NCBI GenBank assembly: GCA_963978905.1
Contig: OZ022257.1
Coordinates: 33,803,685 to 33,867,684 of the forward strand
Length of the DNA stretch: 64,000 nt
Direction: 5' to 3'
Source of the DNA: Trichostrongylus colubriformis
Taxonomy: Eukaryota > Nematoda > Chromadorea > Rhabditida > Trichostrongylidae
The position numbers were made by a program, and so were the translations under genes. The notes under the pieces were generated by a model. That model had not been told where the DNA came from. It worked only from the letters and a program-made list of their open reading frames with translations, and did not search any database. This document shows positions 58,266 to 64,000 of this stretch, in pieces. Position 1 is the first letter of the stretch; each line of letters begins with the position of its first letter.

Positions 58266-61200
58266 CTATTGGTTATCTCTTTTGTTTCGACTCCTTCTAC
58301 CTTTCCTTTGATGCTGCGAATTGCCAACAAGTACAGAAGGGCTCGCCGACGGATCCCCTCTCATGGCAGCTGATAAACTTCCTGGCGGGTAGATCGACAT
58401 AACCGGAGGCCTGGCAAGTGCGATATGAATGGCTGTGATTGAATAATGGCAAAACAACTCTCAAAAAAAAAAAAACTCAACAACGAAAACTCATTCTATA
58501 CAGCTTTTCCCAAAAATACAAGTGTCAGCAGCAAGAAGCACTCTTTAGTAGGAAGTTACGAGTGAGCTGGGGGATGTTTGAGTTGAAGTGAATAAATCTC
58601 ACGGACGAGTTTGAGAAACAACTCCATAGTAGAAAACGTTCCAACTGAAAGCATCCTCTCCCGTTCTCAGAGAAGAGCAGACGTCTGGTCATGGTTTTGA
58701 GCTGAATTCACTCGAAAAGAAGAGGCCTCATTACAAGGGCTTCAAGGCGTGATGAATTAAGATCCAGACAAGATTTTCAAGGATACCGCGTGTCTATGCG
58801 CTTGGCAGTTCTATAGTTATGACATGCACCCGTTCCTTGAGCAGGAAAGCGGCTCAAAGCAGCGAAGTTCTGCCGGGTCAGATTAGCTCCAGCAGAATCA
58901 GGTGCGTGAGCAAAGCCAGCCGTCTGACCTAAACTTCGCTGGACCACTACGAGAGACGTGTTGAAACGCCTATCTGGAAAGCAGCTGAGAATGAAGTAGC
59001 AAATGCTACTCAATTCGAAGAAAAAAGAAAACTTTCTTTCGAAGGCTGGTAGGGGCAATTTCCTCTTACGGTGAGACTTACCGTAACGCTTGCAGTTTGT
59101 TAGATTGCACACATTGCACACACCACACTTCTATGAGACGTCGAGTGTGATTTCCATGAATCTTTTTAGCCGCACACCTTCTTTCTTACCCTTTCGTATT
59201 CTCCCACTCATTGTTTCCTGATTGCTGCTCTTCGTTTTTCACATATTTCACATCACTATGAATTGATGAAATACATCCTACGAGACAACAAATGACATCT
59301 CCTTCAGTGAATAAATCAGAAAGGTAATCCTGCAACTCGAAGAGATGCGCGAGAGATGCGAATACAGACCACATCGCGCTTTTAAACCAGGTTTCTTTAC
59401 TGTTTATCGCTTCTAACCTCGAATAATCATTTCAAAATAATCATTTCTACCCAATTTCCTCTTTATCCCGTCCTCTCGTCATTCAAACAACAGGAAGTCA
59501 TTCCCTGTATGCGTGCCTTAGTGCTGTGCACCCTTACCATTGCAAATAACGTGTGACATGTACAAGCCTTTTTCGATGTTAGTTTTTGCACACTCACAAG
59601 GGAAGGACCCCAGGTCGAAGTGGCCATTCGGAATGAGATGCATATGGTCCGATCTCTTTTCGGACGCTGATCTCGAATCTGCATTCCGAATTTGCAAAAC
59701 GATTCTCTGAGCGGAGTTATGGAGGTTTTTTGAATGAACGGTTCATCAGCATGGCCGTTGCTAAGTAGCCAACGGCCTCAGCGGCTCAGTGGTAGTGCTC
59801 CGGATGTGCAGGAGAGGGGTCGAGGGTTTGCTCCCCGCCAGTGCGGGTTTTTTGCATTTTGTGTTTCATTGTCAGTAAGTGCTTTTATTCCACTTCTGGA
59901 TGTTTCCTTGGACTGGTACCTATCACACCCATCATTTACTCTGCCACTTTATTTATAACTGCTAACATTACTCACAAGGGAAGGATACCAAGTCGAAGAG
60001 AATCCCGTACCACACGTATTAGGCGTTTTTGCGTGAAGAGATTATGATATTCGTGCACAGGGGGTCGAATTACCCCTCTGTGCAAATTTTCAGCCAAATC
60101 CAGTTCTTGGTCCAACTTCGGAAAATTGGGGGCGGCCAGGTTATAAAGTGGTAGATTTTGAATTTTCTTCTACAGAAAACCCTGCAACCTGAACAAGATA
60201 GCCCACACATACCTTTTACACTTGCCCATCGCACTAAATGTACGAAACAAGCGTTAATTAGGAGCATTTCCTAAACAAGGGTCAACGACTTCCCCTTTGT
60301 TCAATGGGCTGCCACCCTATAGTCCGTAAATTTTTCCGAAATTTGGTCAAATTCTCGAATCGGCTAAAACTTGTCTTCTGGGGTAATTTGACTCCCTGAA
60401 CACGAAAATCTCCCTGGTTTTGCGCAAGAAGGTCTGGCTCGCGTGCTATGGGCTTCCAAACCTACCACAATAGTATTGTTTTTTTCAAAAAAACCTCCAT
60501 AACTCCGCTCAGAGAATCGTTTTGCAAATTTCGAATACAGATTCGAGATCAGCGTCCGAAAATACGTCGGATCATGTGTATCCCATTCCGAATGGCCACT
60601 TCGACCTGTGTCCTTCCCTTGTCAGCTGAGACCCTATGTTTCATTGAGCAACAGTTGGCTTTGCAGAAAAAAAAAATAGGGCGAGATATGTAAACGCCTA
60701 CCAAAGTTACGGTCAAAAATTGAAAGCCGTATATATTTTGGACCTTGCTAATGTTTATTATTGCGATAGCACCATTTATGATTCTACGCGACGTCGTTCT
60801 GCATTTGCGGTGATTCCCTGCGGCATATTTGCAAGGCAGGGGGGGGGGTGTATGGATGACTTACGTAGAGAAAACTTAGCGTTTTACATGGTTCGAACCC
60901 GTCACTATCATGTACTGCCATCGCCGCCTTCTGCCATACTATTACATGTACCAGTTGGGCTGGCACACAATACTGCGCGCCACACATGGAAGCATGCAAA
61001 AGAAGCACATGTATCGAACTCTCTCACCCCGCCACACACTCCCACTCTCGCCACTCGGCCATGTCCGTGGCCACGCCCTGCCAGGCGTTGCACTATGGAC
61101 TGTACCTCAAACTTGGGTAATTAAACCACAGGGTGGACGGACAGACACACAGACATACCAAACTCCTGGTTTATATATAGGGTATGATGCCCTAAGAACC

Positions 61201-63955
61201 TATTCTCAATCAGGATGCATCAAAACTGTTTAACCAGATCATCGGTAATGAGCCAAACTACTCATGTTTGCAAGGTGGACAAAAAAAATTAAGTGGAAAA
61301 CATGATGGATGGCATAATGTATCAAAATCAAGGTTTCGAGTTCGTTAGGTCATTCGCTCCAAAATGGTGCGTTAAAAGTTTAAAAATTCACGGTTTTACA
61401 TATCACTCACTTTTCTTCCTGCTACCTTTTTGCGTTTTTATGCAATTTTTGATCGATTAACACTTATCACGCGATCTTCAAATCAAATCAAACTACAGAA
61501 GTGAACAAGGTGAATTATTCAATTCATCCATGTGATACATATCGCGCACAAAAACTTTGCTGTGTAAGTAGTAGAATTCCTCAATCAAAACCCTCACACT
61601 TCCAAGCACAATTATGGTCAAGAAAACATGAGGGAGTCTCCTCTCCTGGAAAAATCACGAGAAGCAGCTTCACGAGTCTTCGCATTTACCTGACAGCTTC
61701 GAAGACTGATTTGCACGTCCCCTTTCCTGACATTCTAAAGCAATTTATAACTTATCCAGACCTCCCTGACTGGCAAAGCACTCTTCAAATCGGAATGGGA
61801 TCTGATGGGTTTTATGCGGCAGGATTCAGAGCAAAAGGTTAAACAGTTAATAATAGGAAGGCCCAACATGGTGTCGTGCGTCAGTAGCTAAACTTGGAGA
61901 AATGATGACTACATTAGAATTGCAACTAGCACCTGATCTAAGATCTGTTATTCGAAGAGAAGATGCGAAGTTTATGGAAGTTCCTGTTAACGAGCGACAT
62001 CATTTAAAGTATCAGATTACGAAATGCAAACACGTTGCGAAGCGGTCTTCATTCTGTCTCGCGTTGATCAAGATATTGTGGCATCTAAAGGGAGATGAAC
62101 TCGACGAGGTAGAGTAGCGACAAGAAGATTCCACTATTTCGTGTTGCTCATCAAAATACGAAAAAACCGGTTTTCCAAAGCGGTGGAGAACGGAAGCGTG
62201 CTTCTTGTCCTCTTCCCTTCTCCTTTAGAGGAAGAAGTATTAGGTGTATGCAGAATAAATGGCCGAAACGTAATTGGCCATAACTTTGCTCAGACACAAC
62301 TTTATTTGTCGGAATAAAAACCATTCGAATCTACAGAATTTTGCCAACGATCTGGTAAAGAAAATATACCATCACGATCAAATTCTGGATTGCGAGAATC
62401 AATAAAGTCAAGAATGGCATTTTTACCGTGCATAATTTTTCTGCCGCAGGTTTGCATCGGGAACCCGGAAAAAGTGGTAATCCGTCAGGGATAGGTCTGG
62501 GGAAGAAGGGGGTGAGGGAGAGACTCAATGCCTAACTGCATCATTTTTTTACTGGGTGCGAAAAACAACGCAAAATTCCACAGTTCGCAAGTCACCCGGC
62601 ACAAACTGATCGAGACGCTCCCTGACCCCCTTTATCCCCCAGACCTATTCCTGACGGATTACCACTTTTTCCGGGTTCTCCATGCAAACCTGCGTCAGAA
62701 GGAGTTCGCCGAAAAGATGCATGTTGAAAATGCCATCGTTGACTTCATTAGTTTTCGCAATCCAGAATTTAATTATGATGGCACATTTTCTTTACCAGAT
62801 CGTTGGCAAAGTTGTGTAGATTCGAATGGTTTTTATTTCGACAAATAAAGTTGTGTCTGAGCGAAGTTATGGCGTTTTGAAGAAAGTGGTCTATTTGGCC
62901 ATTTATTCTGCATACACCTAATAGTAGATCAGGTTAAATATTGGACTGAAACCCTAATCGACACTCCTGCCAGGATGTTGAATGTGGCACCACACACGAC
63001 ATAGGGCTGACCAGAAAATTTGGTGATCCAAAAAACTGTGAACTCTGATCCATTATTCAAAACTGACGATCTAATGAAATCAGAACGAGAAAATTTGGTG
63101 TTCCAAAAAACTGTGCACTCTGATCCATCATTCAAAATTGACGATCTAATGAAATCAGGATCTAGAAAATGCAAAGTTACATCGACTCACTGACCAACCA
63201 GCTCAATGATGGATTAATTATTTTATTCGAGAGCTATCGTGCTTAGCTTCCTTTGTTAAGATGAGGGATGGAGCTTTATAACTTTTGACGCACAACCGCT
63301 GAAACAAATAACCAACTCAAACTAGAACTTCCGAGATTCGACAAAGTAGGCTACACATCATGCTCCCTACTCAATGCATCCGCCGTGCAGATCTGGGACA
63401 GCTCGATCCATTCCCTAATGACGTCAATCGAAAATAGGCTTATCATTTTTTGAGCGCTACTGTGCCTAATCGCCTCACCATTGGGGACCTGATGAAAAGG
63501 GTTGCAGAGCATGTCTAGCGTGCTATTTGCTTATCGCTAACAACAAATTAACGGAAAATATATCACCCGGCTAGGTAGTTTTTTATATTGCTGACGACAG
63601 AGTGCAAAAAAAGATACTCATCAAATTAGAGAAAAAAGAGCTCGCATAGTTAGGTACCCGACGAAAAAGTCGAACATGGTGGTTATAAACTGCTCTATTA
63701 TTAGTAGAATTGATTTCGAACTAACCCATACTGGACACCGGCTTGTTGTTGCTGCTGCTGTGGTATACTTTGTCGCAGTTGATGATGTACTGGATTCGGC
63801 ATAACATTCTGCGGATTGTAGTAGCTCTGTCCAACACCAGGAGGTAACGGAACAGGAATCCCCGTTGGCATTTGCTGAGGATTCACATGAGCAGACATAG
63901 ACGGCATGGTCATCGCTGGTGGAGGCCGCGTTGTGTCAATATATGTGACCATTGA
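58266..63955 (-). CDS. 3' end of an unidentified Pro/Gln-rich protein gene (two exons visible)
   Basis: On the minus strand, exon 63955-63726 follows a TTTTTTCAG acceptor and reads SMVTYIDTTRPPPAMTMPSM..., through PVPLPPGVGQSYYNP and a run of six Gln, to AGVQYG. It ends TATGG|GTTAGT. Exon 58410-58266 follows CTTGCCAG and reads PPVMSIYPPGSLSAAMRGDP... to the basic tail RKGRRSRNKRDNQ and stop TAG. The glycine codon is completed GG|G in phase, joining QYG to PPVMSIYPP. Low-complexity Pro/Gln/Met sequence like this is common in RNA-binding and P-body proteins, but no domain is visible and I do not name it. If intron removal fails, the first exon would end seven residues later at a stop at 63701. 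The rest of the gene lies beyond the right edge. Confidence 0.5.
58777..58972 (-). other. open block behind a good acceptor; possible exon
   Basis: After TGCTTTCCAG, the minus strand is open for about 65 codons: RRFNTSLVVVQRSLGQTAGF..., then a stop. It looks more protein-like than its surroundings. It begins in a phase that does not fit the flanking exons of the minus-strand gene as modelled, so it would need an alternative donor. Unresolved. Confidence 0.2.
59597..60621. mobile_element. 1.03 kb long-inverted-repeat element with tRNA-like unit, copy 2
   Basis: Same family as 26385-27459. Starts CAAGGGAAGGACCCCAGG, ends with CCTTCCCTTG, and is flanked by TCA on both sides. The interior matches copy 1 closely, including CCCTGCAACCTGAACAAGAT and AGGGGGTCGAATTACCCC. 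An extra internal copy of the tip (CAAGGGAAGGATACCAAG) lies at about 59976. Confidence 0.8.
59774..59848 (+). pseudogene. tRNA-like Pol III unit inside the long-inverted-repeat element (copy 2)
   Basis: AGCGGCTCAGTGGTAGTGC is a good D-arm and box A. GAGGGTTTGCTCCCCGCC has a T-arm stem but a changed T-loop. A T6 run follows. It is better preserved than the unit in copy 1, which supports descent from a real tRNA gene. Confidence 0.55.
61007..61104. mobile_element. TACAGTCC-family MITE, copy 5 (left part missing)
   Basis: Only the right two-thirds is recognisable, from CGAACTCTCTCACCCC to CACTATGGACTGTA. It abuts the SL1 sequence at 61106 with one base between. Confidence 0.7.
61106..61127 (-). 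ncRNA. exact SL1 spliced-leader sequence
   Basis: The minus strand reads GGTTTAATTACCCAAG followed by TTTGAG, all 22 bases of nematode SL1. The next bases are GTA, which agrees with the donor of an SL1 RNA gene, but the sequence then runs straight into MITE copy 5. The rest of an SL RNA (Sm site, stems) is not seen, so this is either an SL1 gene fragment cut by the MITE or a retroposed trans-spliced transcript end. Confidence 0.75.
61128..62239. other. intergenic, or intron of the minus-strand gene
   Basis: Two plus-strand open frames (61501-61842 and 61902-62117) are longer than average for this region but show no recognised domain. They are not called as genes. Confidence 0.4.
62240..62921. 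mobile_element. 682 bp foldback mariner, second copy of the TTAGGTGTATGC family
   Basis: Termini TTAGGTGTATGCAGAATAAA and its complement, with TA flanks. Inverted arms, with the centre near 62570. Plus frame 62528-62848 reads ...[18 protein letters not shown]...FSLPDRWQSCVDSNGFYFDK, the C-terminal end of a mariner transposase. The left arm carries the same block on minus. Same family as 24423-25116 and better preserved at both termini. Confidence 0.85.
63013..63160 (+). repeat. 75 bp tandem duplication
   Basis: The unit beginning AGAAAATTTGGTG at 63013 is repeated from 63088. Both contain CCAAAAAACTGTG, CTCTGATCCAT and GACGATCTAATGAAATCAG. Confidence 0.85.
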
Positions 63956-64000
63956 CTGAAAAAAGATAGCAAATCGTAAGACGATCAAATTTGAGAGGCC

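Noticed and set aside
61501..62117. Two plus-strand open frames
   Set aside because: No domain, separated by stops without a good intron, and located in the large intron of the minus-strand gene.
1..64000. CRISPR arrays, bacterial operons, rRNA genes
   Set aside because: No regularly spaced direct repeats, no ribosome-binding-site pattern and no rRNA-like sequence; gene structure is clearly eukaryotic.

Overview
The window is eukaryotic and almost certainly from a nematode, most likely a clade V strongylid (hookworm-like) parasite. Three things point there: short-exon genes with nematode splice sites, an exact copy of the nematode spliced leader SL1 on the minus strand at 61106-61127, and very dense Tc1/mariner, MITE, SINE and RTE-like debris. 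Genus or species cannot be fixed by eye. No rRNA, canonical tRNA or CRISPR array was seen.

The main gene is an unconventional class VII myosin on the plus strand, orthologous to C. elegans hum-6 and human MYO7A. I traced 50 coding exons from 19033 to the stop codon at 56374. Reading phase is kept across every junction, and the exons give 2106 residues: motor, four IQ motifs, short charged segment, MyTH4, FERM, SH3, MyTH4, FERM. Only the first few residues, on an upstream exon with the start codon, were not found. A second gene is partial and lies on the minus strand: two 3'-terminal exons (63726-63955 and 58266-58410) encode a Pro/Gln-rich protein with a basic C-terminus. It enters from the right edge and converges tail-to-tail with the myosin gene.

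Layout: 1-6.2 kb holds nested transposons, including a 2.46 kb palindrome of two inverted mariner copies. 6.2-19 kb is mostly featureless intergenic DNA with one possible minus-strand exon, a dispersed repeat, a perfect hairpin and a nested foldback element. 19-56.4 kb is the myosin gene, whose long introns hold foldback mariners, a Tc1 foldback, MITEs, a tRNA-derived SINE and an AP-endonuclease relic. 56.4-64 kb holds the second gene's 3' end, a second copy of a ~1 kb long-inverted-repeat element, the SL1 sequence and another foldback mariner.

The most unusual pattern is that several Tc1/mariner families occur not as ordinary copies but as head-to-head inverted dimers of the 3' part of the transposase, bounded by the family's own terminal repeats and TA. 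Several lie in the sense strand of myosin introns, so the pre-mRNA should contain hairpins of 300-700 bp.
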